A DNA stretch of 30,116 nt from CAZJGG01 sp964545475 (GCA_964545475.1 CAZJGG010000038.1:1-30116); one strand, 5' to 3'. Shown: positions 8,301 through 17,209, counted from the stretch's first letter. Numbers and translations are program-made. The notes: generated by a model from the letters alone, not told the origin.

Positions 8301-10245
8301 GGCAACTGTTTCAGTTGGGGCTTTCGATGATGATTTTATTCACTGGAGGCTTAGCACAGGCGAAACTATAACAGAAAACCCATATAGCTTTGTTGTAAGC
8401 GGAAACATTGAGTTAACCCCTGTTTTAAAAGATGTTTTTCTTTCATACAGCAAAGAGGACATAGACATAATAAACGCAATAATCCAAAATAATGGTTTAA
8501 AAGCAACAAAAGATGCAGCAAGAAGCTGGAATTTTATATGCTGGGACGAAAGCAAACCAAGAAGAGTTTCTGCTCTTGAAATTTCAGAAAAAAATTTAAC
8601 AGGTAATCTTGATGTTTCAGGGCTTAGTAAGTTGACTTGGCTGTCCTGTGAAGGAAACAGCTTAACAGGGCTTAAACTTCCGGGAGGAAATTCTTACAAA
8701 GTAAACAACGCAAACGACTGCTTAGTTTATTTAACTGAGTTTAACTACGAAACACGCAAAGCGGAAATTAAGATAGAACCTGCCGAAGATTTCCTTAATT
8801 GGAAACTTGGAACAGGGGAAACTATAGCAGAAAACCCATATGGATTTGAAGTTAAAGGTAATGTTGAGTTAACTCCTGTTTTAAAGGATATTCCGGTTGC
8901 TTCTTACAGCTCTGAAGACATAGCAGCTATTAACGTAATAATCCAAAATAACGGCTTGGCAGCGGAAAAAAATTCACCAAGGGGTTGGGGCTTTGTAAAA
9001 TGGGACAGAAGCGAACCCAGAAGGATTGTGGGGCTTTCTCTTGCAAGCAAAGGCTTAACAGGCTCACTAGACGTTAGAGGGCTAACAAAGCTTGAAGTTT
9101 TGGATTGCAGTAATAACGGTTTAGCAACTATTGATATTTCCGGGCTTACAAATATTAATGAGCTGATATGCGAAAATAATCCGCTAAAGAGTTTAAAGAT
9201 TTCCCCAGAAAAATCTTTAAAAGTTAACAATGCCCCTGGCTTAACCGTTAATACGCTTGGTTTCAGCTATGCAACCCTTGAAGCAACCCTTGAAGCAACT
9301 CCTGAAGAAGATTTTAGCCACTGGATTCTTAACACAGGCGGAACTTCCGACATAAATCCATACACCTTTGCTGTTGACACTAATCTTGAAATAACTCCTG
9401 TTTCAACACCAAAAACAATATCCGTTAAACCGGCGGCAAAAAAAGCGGCGGCAGTTGATATTACTTTTAATATTGAAGGAGACATAAAAAATTATCAGTA
9501 CGCCGTTAAAATTCCTAATAAAAAGGCGGCTTGGAAAAAGCTTTCAAAAAATATTGTTACTGGCATAACAGCAAAAGGTGGGTATGAAGTATTGCTTTCC
9601 GAATACAAAAAGCCCGAACCAATAATCAGTTCCGTTATTATTTCGCCGGACTATATTTCACCGAACAAAGCACCGTCCGCAAGCATAAAATCCGTTTCAT
9701 CAGGAATTGCCGGAACAACAAACCTTGTTTTCTCAAAATCGTACCCCGATTTTGAATTTCAGCTTGCGAAAGCAAACGAAATTGGTCAAAAGGAAAGCTG
9801 GATAAGCTGCCCTGTATCTAATGATAAAAACGATTTAACAGCAAAAGCAGTAAGTGCCCAAATGGGAGATTTAGTTTTTATAAGAAGTAAGGCAGGCAAA
9901 GAATACCCAGCATCTAATCCCAATAAAGGAATTAAAACATTGATTTCCCCGGATGCTCCAGATGTAACAGTAGATCTCTTAGACCCGACAAAACCAAGCA
10001 CAAAACCGGGTAATTATAAAGACATTCAAATTACACCGGGGCAAGGGGTTAACCTTAAAACTTTGCAATACGTTGTTGCAAGCGAAACCGCAACGGTTGA
10101 CGACTTAATAAACACAAAGAAAACAAAATGGAAAGCAGTGTCAAAAAGCTTGATACACAATGTTAACATACCAGAGGGGCAAACTATTTACGTTAGAGTA
10201 AAAGCAAGTTCTCAAACAGGTTTTTCAGCAGCCTATAAAAATTAA
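5387..10245 (+). CDS. Secreted modular leucine-rich-repeat protein (interrupted by an assembly gap)
   Basis: This is one gene broken only by the 100-N gap. Removing the Ns and the 55 bp repeated on both sides (155 bp) joins both halves in frame and gives 1567 residues. ATG at 5387 follows AAAGGGG; an upstream ATG at 5348 would spoil the signal peptide. Residues 1-24 are a signal peptide (hydrophobic core, TPAYG cleavage region). Seven modules follow. Each starts with D-x-x-x-IN-x-I-I-x-NNGL, then W-x-F-V-x-WD and P-R-R-I, a few 21-residue LRRs of the LDVSGL...L-x-C-x-x-N type, then an InlB-B-like segment (F-x-x-W-x-L-x-TG, NPY-x-F, ELTPV). A ~270-residue C-terminal region contains three weak tandem beta modules and is shared with the next gene. 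There is no LPXTG, SLH or membrane anchor, so it is probably secreted or wall-associated. Ligand unknown; adhesion is only an inference. Confidence 0.85.
5495..9402 (+). repeat. Seven tandem large modules inside the LRR gene
   Basis: Modules begin at the conserved Asp codon at 5495, 6341, 6866, 7385, 7999, 8458 and 8917. Lengths are 846, 525, 519, 459 (gap collapsed), 459, 459 and about 486 bp. The first is longer because it has a block of about eight LRRs; later ones keep two or three. Modules 4-6 are nearly alike in DNA as well as protein around the module junctions, which points to recent internal duplication and explains the assembly break. Confidence 0.85.
7785..7884. other. Assembly gap (100 N) flanked by an identical 55 bp
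   Basis: The N run is exactly 100 bases, a conventional placeholder for unknown length. Bases 7730-7784 and 7885-7939 are identical. Contigs that end on the same 55 bp are what a de Bruijn graph with k=55 leaves at a repeat. The true distance may be zero with a 55 bp overlap, or may include whole missing modules. Confidence 0.9.
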
Positions 10246-10260
10246 ATAGCTTTAAATTTT

Positions 10261-10295
10261 GCTGGCGTCTTCTTTAAATACGCCAGCTCCTTTTG
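10261..10295 (+). terminator. Probable terminator of the first LRR gene
   Basis: GCTGGCGT (10261-10268) pairs with ACGCCAGC (10280-10287) around an 11-nt loop and is followed by CCTTTTGT. The T tail is short, so termination may be partial. Confidence 0.65.
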
Positions 10296-10332
10296 TAAAT
10301 TAATTCTATAATAAAAATCACACTTTTGGGTG

Positions 10333-10361
10333 AAGACATTTCTGCAAAAATATTGTACAAT
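10333..10361 (+). promoter_or_regulatory. Possible sigma-A promoter of the second LRR gene
   Basis: AAGACA (10333-10338), a 17 bp spacer and TACAAT (10356-10361) lie between the terminator of the first LRR gene and the start of the second. They match 4 of 6 and 5 of 6 consensus positions. The 5' leader would be about 75 nt. Confidence 0.35.
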
Positions 10362-10443
10362 AATAATAACTTTTAAAATCAGAACAAAGTTTCTGAAAAC
10401 AGGGCTATCAGTTTAAAATTATATTAACAAGGAGAGGATATTA

Positions 10444-12861
10444 ATGAAAAAATTACTTACTGTGTTGTTTATGATTTTGGTATTTCAAGTGCTGTGCATA
10501 ACCCCGGCTTATGCATACGACCCATCGGAATACCACCAAGGGGATGTTGAAGTAATAAACGATCTAATTGAAAACCACGGATTAAGGGACGCCAATGTAA
10601 ATGAACCTGAAAATTGGAATGAAAGAGAAAATCCGGACGGTTTTGTAGCCTGGAGTATGAATAACCCAAAGCGGATTGTACAGCTTCATATTAACGACAG
10701 AGATTTATACGGAGATATAGATGTTTCTACACTTACAGAAATGTCTGAACTTTATATAAACAAAAATAACATTTCAAGCTTGACGGCTAAAAATCTTATA
10801 GGGGTAATACCTAATAATCAAGGTGTTTTTATGGATTGCGGAGAGAACCCTTTACTTAACGAGGATAATGTTGATTTTACTGGATCCGTAATAGGGTATC
10901 TTTATATAAATAAGACAGGTCTTACTAAGTTTGATGCAAGTGCACAAGAATACAAATATCTTAAAACACTGTATTGCCAAGACAACAAACTAACGGAGCT
11001 AAATATTGCCGGGCATGACTATTTAGATACATTTTCATGCGCAAGTAATCTCTTGACTGAACTTGATATTAGAAACATTCCTAACCTGCTTAATTTTAAA
11101 TGCAATGATAACAAGATTGAAAGCCTTGATTTTTCTACAGGGCATTCCAATCTTAGTGCTGTGGAGGTATATAATAATAAGCTAACCTCTCTTGAGCTAA
11201 CTGGGCTTACTAATATCACTAATCTTAATATATCAGGTAATAATATAAGCAGTTTAGATGTTTCCGGGCTTACAAAGCTTCAATACTTAACTATAGATGA
11301 TAACCCTATTACCGAGCTTAATATTACAGGGCTTAATGAACTTAGACAGGTAATTTTTAATAAAACTAATATTGCAGAGCTTAATGCTAATAACCTTAGA
11401 AATTTAACCTATATTATTGGCGGCGAATGCAAGAGTTTAACGTCTGTTTCTATTACAGGTTGCCCTAACCTTTCAGATGTGTCTCTTAGTCAGGGGGCTA
11501 TAGCGGAAATTTCTCTTGCTAATCTTCCAGCGCTTAATAATTTAAACCTTGATACAAACAAATTATCTGCCATTGACCTATCCGGAGTGCCTAGTGTAGA
11601 AACTGTGAACCTCACGAAAAATAACTTAACAGAAATTGATTTGTCTGGGTTAAGTAATTTAAAGAGCCTTGAGTTAAGCGACAACAACTTAACAGAAATT
11701 GATTTATCCGACGTAACTAATTTGGAGATTTTAGGCATAAGCAACAACAAGGTTAAATCCATTGATATTTCTCCTATTACGAAACTTTATTATGCCGCAT
11801 TTGAAAATAACCCCGTGACGTACTTGAAGGTTTCTGATGATAAATCTTATACTATAAAGGACGCACAGGAGGGTAGCATCAATTTAGAGGGTTTTAAAAG
11901 AGATGACGTTGATAATAAAGAGTACATTGCAACTATAAAGTCAAACCTAAATGAGAATTTCGACTGTTGGATTTTTGAATCTGGAGAAACTTCAAAAATA
12001 AACCCCCTCGAGTTAAAAATTGATTCTAATTATGTGATTAGTACAGATGCTAAAATATTAGTAACGGCTTCAAAAACTAAAGCTTCCTCAATTGATGTAG
12101 TATTTAATCTTCCTGATTCTCCTCAAAATTATCAATACTGCATTTTAGAACCTGAAAAAAGGCTTATATTAAAAAACCTTACAAAAACAGAACTTACAGG
12201 TGTTGCAGTAAAACCAGGCACTAAAGTAATGCTTTTTGCCTATAGAGATCCAAGCAGATTAATTTATTCAACAGCTGTAAAGGGAACACAGTTATCAGGA
12301 GCTAAAGCACCCTCTGCAAGTGTAAAATCCGTTTCGTCAGGAATTGGCGGAACTACAAACCTTATTTTTTCTAAACCGTATCCCGGGCTTGAATATCAGC
12401 TTGCTGCTGCTGTTGATACTGACGGGGTTTGGGAAAATTGCCCTGATTCAAAAGAGGCGAAAGGCGTAACTGCAGCAGTAGGAAGTTTAGCATTTATAAG
12501 GACAGCAGAAACTGGATTAGCCCCTGCCTCTCTTGCAACAAAAGGCTTTAAAACTTTAGTTTCTCCAAATGCCCCGGATGTTACTGTAAACCTTTTAGAC
12601 CCGGCAAAACCTAGCACAAAACCCGGCATTTATAAAGATGTTGAAATTGTACCTGGGCAAGGCATTAACCTTAAAACTTTGCAATACGTTGTTGCAAGCG
12701 AAACCGCAACGGTTGATGACTTAATAAATACAAAAACAACAAAATGGAAAGCCGTTTCAAAAGGGACAATACCAAATGTAAACATCCCGGAAGGGCAAAC
12801 GATTTACGTTAGAGTAAAAGCTACATCAAAAGAAGGTTTTTCAGAGGCATATAAAAAATAA
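10444..12861 (+). CDS. Secreted leucine-rich-repeat protein, paralogue of the preceding gene
   Basis: This 805-residue protein starts at ATG 10444 after AAGGAG. Residues 1-24 form a signal peptide ending TPAYA. A single N-cap segment (YHQGDVEVIND...W...FVAWS...PKRI) is followed by one uninterrupted block of LRRs (about residues 85-480, repeat length about 21-22, consensus L-x-x-L-x-L-S-x-N-x-L-x-x-IDLSG). After one degenerate F-x-x-W-x-x-x-x-G-x-x-x-x-NP segment comes the C-terminal region shared with its neighbour (PDVTV, KPSTKPG, LKTLQYVVASETATVDDLIN). It has no recognisable anchor. It uses the LRR block where its neighbour uses repeated modules, so the pair looks like two elaborations of one ancestor. 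Promoter and terminator flank it, so it is probably transcribed on its own. Ligand and role unknown; surface or secreted recognition is inferred from the family. Confidence 0.85.
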   Translation: MKKLLTVLFMILVFQVLCITPAYAYDPSEYHQGDVEVINDLIENHGLRDANVNEPENWNERENPDGFVAWSMNNPKRIVQLHINDRDLYGDIDVSTLTEMSELYINKNNISSLTAKNLIGVIPNNQGVFMDCGENPLLNEDNVDFTGSVIGYLYINKTGLTKFDASAQEYKYLKTLYCQDNKLTELNIAGHDYLDTFSCASNLLTELDIRNIPNLLNFKCNDNKIESLDFSTGHSNLSAVEVYNNKLTSLELTGLTNITNLNISGNNISSLDVSGLTKLQYLTIDDNPITELNITGLNELRQVIFNKTNIAELNANNLRNLTYIIGGECKSLTSVSITGCPNLSDVSLSQGAIAEISLANLPALNNLNLDTNKLSAIDLSGVPSVETVNLTKNNLTEIDLSGLSNLKSLELSDNNLTEIDLSDVTNLEILGISNNKVKSIDISPITKLYYAAFENNPVTYLKVSDDKSYTIKDAQEGSINLEGFKRDDVDNKEYIATIKSNLNENFDCWIFESGETSKINPLELKIDSNYVISTDAKILVTASKTKASSIDVVFNLPDSPQNYQYCILEPEKRLILKNLTKTELTGVAVKPGTKVMLFAYRDPSRLIYSTAVKGTQLSGAKAPSASVKSVSSGIGGTTNLIFSKPYPGLEYQLAAAVDTDGVWENCPDSKEAKGVTAAVGSLAFIRTAETGLAPASLATKGFKTLVSPNAPDVTVNLLDPAKPSTKPGIYKDVEIVPGQGINLKTLQYVVASETATVDDLINTKTTKWKAVSKGTIPNVNIPEGQTIYVRVKATSKEGFSEAYKK

Positions 12862-12875
12862 ATTTAGAGTAAAAG

Positions 12876-12912
12876 AAGCGGAAAATAAGGATAAGTTATT
12901 TTCCGCTTTTTT
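12876..12912 (+). terminator. Terminator of the second LRR gene
   Basis: AAGCGGAAAATAA (12876-12888) pairs perfectly with 12896-12908 around a 7-nt loop and continues into TTTT (run of six T at 12907-12912). Confidence 0.85.
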
Positions 12913-12917
12913 GTGCA

Positions 12918-12946
12918 TTGGTTTTTTTTAAATTTTGAGTTATAAT
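12918..12946 (+). promoter_or_regulatory. Sigma-A promoter of malic enzyme
   Basis: TTGGTT (12918-12923), a 17 bp spacer and a perfect TATAAT (12941-12946) sit between the preceding terminator and the malic enzyme ribosome site. They would give a leader of about 35 nt. Confidence 0.5.
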
Positions 12947-12987
12947 TGAATTATATTAAATTTTGTATAACCATGGAGGAGAAAGTA

Positions 12988-14160
12988 ATGGACATAAGCA
13001 GCGAATCTTTGAAAAAGCACTATGAATGGCAGGGCAAAATTGAAGTTACATCAAGAGCAAAAGTAGACAACCGAGAGGATTTATCACTGGCGTATACCCC
13101 CGGGGTTGCTCAGGCGTGTCTTGAAATAAACAAAGATTACAATAAATCATTTGAACTTACGAGGAGATGGAATTTAGTAGCCGTTATTACAGACGGAACA
13201 GCGGTTTTAGGCCTTGGGGACATTGGCCCGGAAGCAGGAATGCCTGTTATGGAGGGAAAATGCGTTTTATTTAAAGAATTTGGTGGGGTAGACGCTTTTC
13301 CTATTTGTATACGCTCCAAAGAAGTTGATGAAATTGTTGAAACAATAAGCTTAATTTCCGGCTCTTTTGGCGGAATAAACCTTGAAGATATTTCTGCGCC
13401 AAGATGCTTTGAAATAGAAAGAAAATTAAAAGAAAAATGTGATATTCCGGTTTTTCATGACGACCAGCACGGAACGGCCGTTGTTACGCTTGCCGCAATA
13501 ATAAACGCAATGAGGCTTTTAAAACGGGATATTTCCCAGCAGAAATGTGTAATAGCCGGAGCTGGCTCTGCAGGAGTTGCCATTTGCAAGCTGTTAATGA
13601 AAATGGGGCTTTCAGACGTTATTTTATGCGACAGACAAGGGGCTATTCATAAAGACAGAGAAGGGCTTTCCGGGGAGAAGCTTCTTATTTCCCAAGTTAC
13701 AAATAAAAGCTTAGTAAAAGGCGGACTAGCAGAAGCAATTAAAGGAACGGACATTTTCATAGGTGTTTCTGGCCCCGGTATTGCAACCGCTGAAATGATT
13801 AGCACTATGAACAAAGACTCAATTGTTTTCGCAATGTCTAACCCAACGCCGGAAGTTATGCCGGAGGATGCTAAAAACGCCGGAGCATGTGTTGTTGGAA
13901 CGGGCAGAAGTGACTTCCCTAACCAAATTAACAATGTGTTGGCTTTTCCGGGGATATTTAGAGGTGCTCTTGACGTTAGGGCATCTGACATTAACGATGA
14001 AATGAAAATTGCCGCAGCCTATGCAATTGCCGAACTTGTAGACGAAAAAGAACTGACCCAGGATTTTATAATTCCAAATGCTTTCGACACTAGAGTTGGA
14101 AAGATGGTGGCTGAGGCGGTTAGCAAAGCGGCTGTGGAAACTGGGGTTGCCAGAATTTAA
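12988..14160 (+). CDS. Malic enzyme (oxaloacetate-decarboxylating malate dehydrogenase)
   Basis: The enzyme oxidatively decarboxylates malate to pyruvate and CO2 with NAD(P). Its 390 residues match the short bacterial form. Visible motifs are the catalytic tyrosine in SLAYTPGV (Y36), TDGTAVLGLGDIGPEAG, the catalytic lysine region MEGKCVLFKEF (K91), metal ligands in NLEDISAP (E133, D134) and HDDQHGTA (H157-D159), a GAGSAG dinucleotide loop (191-196), and AMSNPTPEV with GRSDFPNQINNVLAFPG. NAD versus NADP preference cannot be read with certainty. The start was moved from TTG 12946 to ATG 12988 because GGAGGAG lies at 12975-12981, six bases upstream. It is flanked by a terminator and promoter upstream and a long spacer downstream, so it stands alone. 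Confidence 0.95.
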   Translation: MDISSESLKKHYEWQGKIEVTSRAKVDNREDLSLAYTPGVAQACLEINKDYNKSFELTRRWNLVAVITDGTAVLGLGDIGPEAGMPVMEGKCVLFKEFGGVDAFPICIRSKEVDEIVETISLISGSFGGINLEDISAPRCFEIERKLKEKCDIPVFHDDQHGTAVVTLAAIINAMRLLKRDISQQKCVIAGAGSAGVAICKLLMKMGLSDVILCDRQGAIHKDREGLSGEKLLISQVTNKSLVKGGLAEAIKGTDIFIGVSGPGIATAEMISTMNKDSIVFAMSNPTPEVMPEDAKNAGACVVGTGRSDFPNQINNVLAFPGIFRGALDVRASDINDEMKIAAAYAIAELVDEKELTQDFIIPNAFDTRVGKMVAEAVSKAAVETGVARI

Positions 14161-14306
14161 TTAAAGCAATATAATAATAACAATTACGAAAAAAGGGGGT
14201 ATCCAGATACAATAGAAAGAGTTTTAAATAATTTTGCATCTTGGATACTTGTCTTTATGACGTGTTTGTATATGGGGATAAAAATCTTGTAGGAATTTAT
14301 CATTTA

Positions 14307-14471
14307 AGAGCCTGTTCAAAGTCTCGGTTTTAGTGGATTTTCGAGCAAATTCTTTGAATTACAAGGAAGAGGCGAAGTTCATACTACGATAAGTATGGGC
14401 GTTTGCCTCTGACGCAGCAATTAAGAAAATTTGCCGAAAAGACACTGAAATGGAGACTTTGAACAGGCACT
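14307..14471. repeat. 165 bp near-palindromic element (MITE-like)
   Basis: The outer ends pair at 18 of 19 positions (14307-14325 with 14453-14471, core CCTGTTCAAAGTCTC). Similarity between the arms continues for about 53 bp, and inner segments 14368-14385 and 14392-14410 pair again around the apex at 14386-14391. The whole unit is thus one long imperfect hairpin centred near 14389. It has no reading frame. No convincing target duplication is seen at the ends. Confidence 0.75.
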
Positions 14472-14668
14472 AAAGCAATTTGACAAAACATTAACAGGTG
14501 TGAAGCAGAAACAGCAAACGTTTCACCGCTGTTTTCGCAAACATAGCTGTTTATGTTTTTGCAAATAGCTATATAAGCACATCTTTGCGGATAAAATATC
14601 GACTTGCCGTGTCAGACCTTCTTTTCATAATATTTTTTTATCACACAAACCTTGTTCGAGGGCTATAA

Positions 14669-14712
14669 AAACTGTTTAGAATCTCGCTTTTTGTGGTTTT
14701 TCGGCAAATTTG
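14669..14712. repeat. Degenerate half copy of the 165 bp palindrome
   Basis: The sequence from ACTGTTTAGAATCTCG through TTTTTCGGCAAATTTG aligns with the left arm of the element at 14311-14355 with substitutions and one small gap. No matching right arm is present. Confidence 0.45.
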
Positions 14713-14818
14713 TTGTGTTTTTTTACAAATAGGGCGTTTTTACATCGTTTTAAAATTTTTTAATCAATATTCTACACGCCCAAATAATCTGTAATTAAAG
14801 TAAAGTGAGGTATTAAAA

Positions 14819-17047
14819 GTGGAAAATAAAGTTAAGAGACCCAAACTAATCACAGTAATAAACTTTGCGTCAATAATTTTAATTATTGTTATTTGCGCCT
14901 TGTTCATTTTTGTACTAGACTTAACGAGGCAACTTGATAAAGACCACAAAGACAATTATGATTTAACTATGAATGCTATTCTTTTTATTTACTCATCAGA
15001 TTATTTGTCGGAGGAAGCACGTTCTTTTGCCGCCTCTGCAGGGATTGATCACTATAACAACTATATTCAGGAAACAGAAGTTAACAAAAACACCACTAAA
15101 GCTGTGGAAAACTTGAAAAGAATCGGCTTAACGGACGAAGAAACAAGCATAGTAGACAAAATGCTTGAAATATCAAACCAGCTAATACCATTTGAAAAGG
15201 AAGCAATGGATAAAGCGAAAGTGGGTGACACAGAGGCGGCGATTGCCTCTGTTTACGGTAAGGAATACAGCGATAAGATTGAACAGATAAGTCAGCTTAA
15301 GGATCAGTTCTTAGCAGCTATTGGTAAAAGAATGGCGGAAACAATTAATGCTGTTGACGGCAAACTGGTTGTTATCCAAACGGTAATGCTAGCTTTAATA
15401 GTTTTACTGATTGCTTTGCAGACCATGTTAAGGTTTATTATTACAAGGTGGCTTATTAAACCAACTGCGCAAATTTGCGAAGAAATGATTCGTCTTTCAA
15501 ATGGTGAAATTTCTGAACGCTTTGAAGTTAGCGGCAACACGTCCGAGGTATCGGAGATTATAAGTGCTCTAAATATTTTAAGAGATACTATTTGTAACCT
15601 AACAGAAAGCATTGAAGAGCTTTCCGACAATTACAGTGTAGGGGATATTGAAGCAAAAATAGATACAACCCATTTTTCAGGGGAATTTAAAATTATAACA
15701 GAAAAAATAAATAGTATTTTTGAAGATATGGTGTACGAGGTTTTATTGATTTTAGATGCCTTTGGAAACCTTGGAAACGGTAATTTTAATACGGAGCTTA
15801 CACAGTTTAAAGGGAAAAAAATTATTGCTAATGAAAAATTTAATGCTATTAAAAACAATATTAACTCAATAAGCAATGATTTATCAACGCTTATTGAAGG
15901 GGCTGCAGAAGGAAATTTGGACATTAAAGCCGATACTTCTAAATACAGCGGCGGTTGGAATAAAATTATGTCTGGGCTTAACAATCTAATTAATGCTATT
16001 AACGAGCCTGTATCGGAATCTAATAGCATACTTCAAGAGTTATCAAATGGTAATTTTAGTGTCAGCATAAGTAAGAATTACAAAGGGCGCTTTGCAGAAA
16101 TGATGTCTTCCATGGATAAAATGGTAAAAGACATTGGTTTATATATTTCAGATTTAACTATGGCTTTGGGCTGTATGTCCGAAGGAAACTTCGATTTACC
16201 AGAACCTAAACAGCATTTTAAAGGGGATTTTAAAGTGCTGGAGGATAGCGTTAGAAAAATTATTATGGATATGTCCAACACAATATCCTCTATCCGTATA
16301 TCTGCTAGTCAAGTTTCTATAGGGTCTAACCAAATTGCAGATGGTTCACAAATTCTTGCTCAAGGTGCGGTTAAGCAAGCGGCGGCAGTGGAACAGCTTT
16401 CAGCTTCAATTTCCAATATGCAGGAGCAGTTTAGGCAAACCAACGAAAACATAGTGAAAATTACCAGTGATACTCAAGCTGTTGAAACAGATTTGCACCT
16501 GACATTTGAAAAAATGCAAAATCTTATGAACGAAATACATGAGGTTAATGCTAAATCCACGGAAATAAGTAAAATAATAAAAACAATTGAAGATATAGCT
16601 TTCCAAACTAATATTCTTTCACTTAACGCCGCAGTTGAGGCGGCACGTGCCGGAAATGCCGGAAAAGGCTTTGCTGTTGTAGCAGAAGAGGTGAGAAGCC
16701 TCGCAGGTAGATCTGCCAAGTCTGCAAAAGAAACAGCAGACTTAATTAGCAGTACTGTAAGCTCTATTGCTGTTGTCGCTCAAAATGCTGAATTAACAGT
16801 TAAAACCATGGATGCTATTAACAGCACAACAAAAGAAGTTGCATCGGATGTACGGGCTATATCAGAAACAGTGGAAGCGGAGCTTGTATCAATTGGAGAA
16901 ATTGCGGAGGGTATTGACCAAATTGCAGAGGTTGTGCAGGAAAACAGCGCAACAAGCGAAGAATCCGCCGCCGCAAGCGACGAACTTTCATCTCAGACAG
17001 GGCTTCTTAATGAGATGGTTAAAAATTTTAAAATCAAAGAATTTTAA
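14819..17047 (+). CDS. Methyl-accepting chemotaxis protein with poly-HAMP linker
   Basis: This transmembrane receptor for chemotaxis signalling to CheA/CheW has 742 residues. Segments in order: TM1 about 10-34; an extracytoplasmic helical sensor about 35-180 of the 4-helix-bundle type; TM2 about 183-205; a HAMP domain about 206-260; five HAMP-like repeats about 265-485, each with a G-[ND]-[IFL] turn and a downstream [FY]-x-G motif; then the signalling coiled coil with the conserved tip IEDIAFQTNILSLNAAVEAARAGNAGKGFAVVAEEVRSL-type block around residue 612. There is no C-terminal CheR-docking pentapeptide. The start is GTG 14819, eight bases after AAGTGAGG. It stands alone with no chemotaxis genes nearby. 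Ligand unknown. Confidence 0.93.
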   Translation: MENKVKRPKLITVINFASIILIIVICALFIFVLDLTRQLDKDHKDNYDLTMNAILFIYSSDYLSEEARSFAASAGIDHYNNYIQETEVNKNTTKAVENLKRIGLTDEETSIVDKMLEISNQLIPFEKEAMDKAKVGDTEAAIASVYGKEYSDKIEQISQLKDQFLAAIGKRMAETINAVDGKLVVIQTVMLALIVLLIALQTMLRFIITRWLIKPTAQICEEMIRLSNGEISERFEVSGNTSEVSEIISALNILRDTICNLTESIEELSDNYSVGDIEAKIDTTHFSGEFKIITEKINSIFEDMVYEVLLILDAFGNLGNGNFNTELTQFKGKKIIANEKFNAIKNNINSISNDLSTLIEGAAEGNLDIKADTSKYSGGWNKIMSGLNNLINAINEPVSESNSILQELSNGNFSVSISKNYKGRFAEMMSSMDKMVKDIGLYISDLTMALGCMSEGNFDLPEPKQHFKGDFKVLEDSVRKIIMDMSNTISSIRISASQVSIGSNQIADGSQILAQGAVKQAAAVEQLSASISNMQEQFRQTNENIVKITSDTQAVETDLHLTFEKMQNLMNEIHEVNAKSTEISKIIKTIEDIAFQTNILSLNAAVEAARAGNAGKGFAVVAEEVRSLAGRSAKSAKETADLISSTVSSIAVVAQNAELTVKTMDAINSTTKEVASDVRAISETVEAELVSIGEIAEGIDQIAEVVQENSATSEESAAASDELSSQTGLLNEMVKNFKIKEF

Positions 17048-17060
17048 AAAAATATAAATA

Positions 17061-17107
17061 AAAATAGTCCAACTTTTGAGAGAAGTTCACAAATGTTGGA
17101 CTATTTT
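17061..17107 (+). terminator. Hairpin at the end of the receptor gene, possible terminator
   Basis: AAAATAGTCCAAC (17061-17073) pairs perfectly with 17095-17107 around a 21-nt loop. The terminal A/T part of the stem supplies the T run on either strand, so it could act in both directions. No T run follows the stem. Confidence 0.5.
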
Positions 17108-17115
17108 AACGTGAG

Positions 17116-17209
17116 TTCGACGAAGTCGAAAAGCCGCTTTAGCGGCTTAATTGCGGAGCAATTCTCATGTTATGAGCGACAATTTACGGCGGTTTTTGCC
17201 GCAAATTGT
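17116..17209. repeat. Cluster of four short hairpins
   Basis: Consecutive stems are TTCGA/TCGAA (17116-17130), AAGCCGC/GCGGCTT (17131-17148), AATTGC/GCAATT (17149-17163) with CTCAT/ATGAG (17164-17176) next to it, and ACAATTTACGGC/GCCGCAAATTGT (17179-17209, one mismatch). They fill the space between the convergent receptor and acetyltransferase genes. Role unknown; transcript end protection or termination is possible. Confidence 0.6.

Larger units (their letters stand above)
14161..14818. other. Gene-free spacer of 658 bp with repeats
   Basis: I find no supportable gene here. It holds an imperfect hairpin at 14199-14248 (GTATCCAGAT pairing with ATCTTGGATAC, no T run, possibly the end of the malic enzyme transcript), the 165 bp near-palindrome at 14307-14471, a 21 bp sequence at 14551-14571 that recurs at 17237-17257, a degenerate half of the palindrome at 14669-14712, and GGGCGT (14732-14737) complementary to ACGCCC (14776-14781) just ahead of the receptor gene. 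Confidence 0.8.

Noticed and set aside
10444..12861. Cell-wall anchoring of the LRR proteins by sortase
   Set aside because: No LPXTG-like motif, hydrophobic tail or basic end is present at the C-terminus of either protein.
15631..16029. 132-residue open frame on the minus strand within the chemoreceptor
   Set aside because: It is antisense to a well supported gene, has no ribosome site and shows no recognisable protein features.
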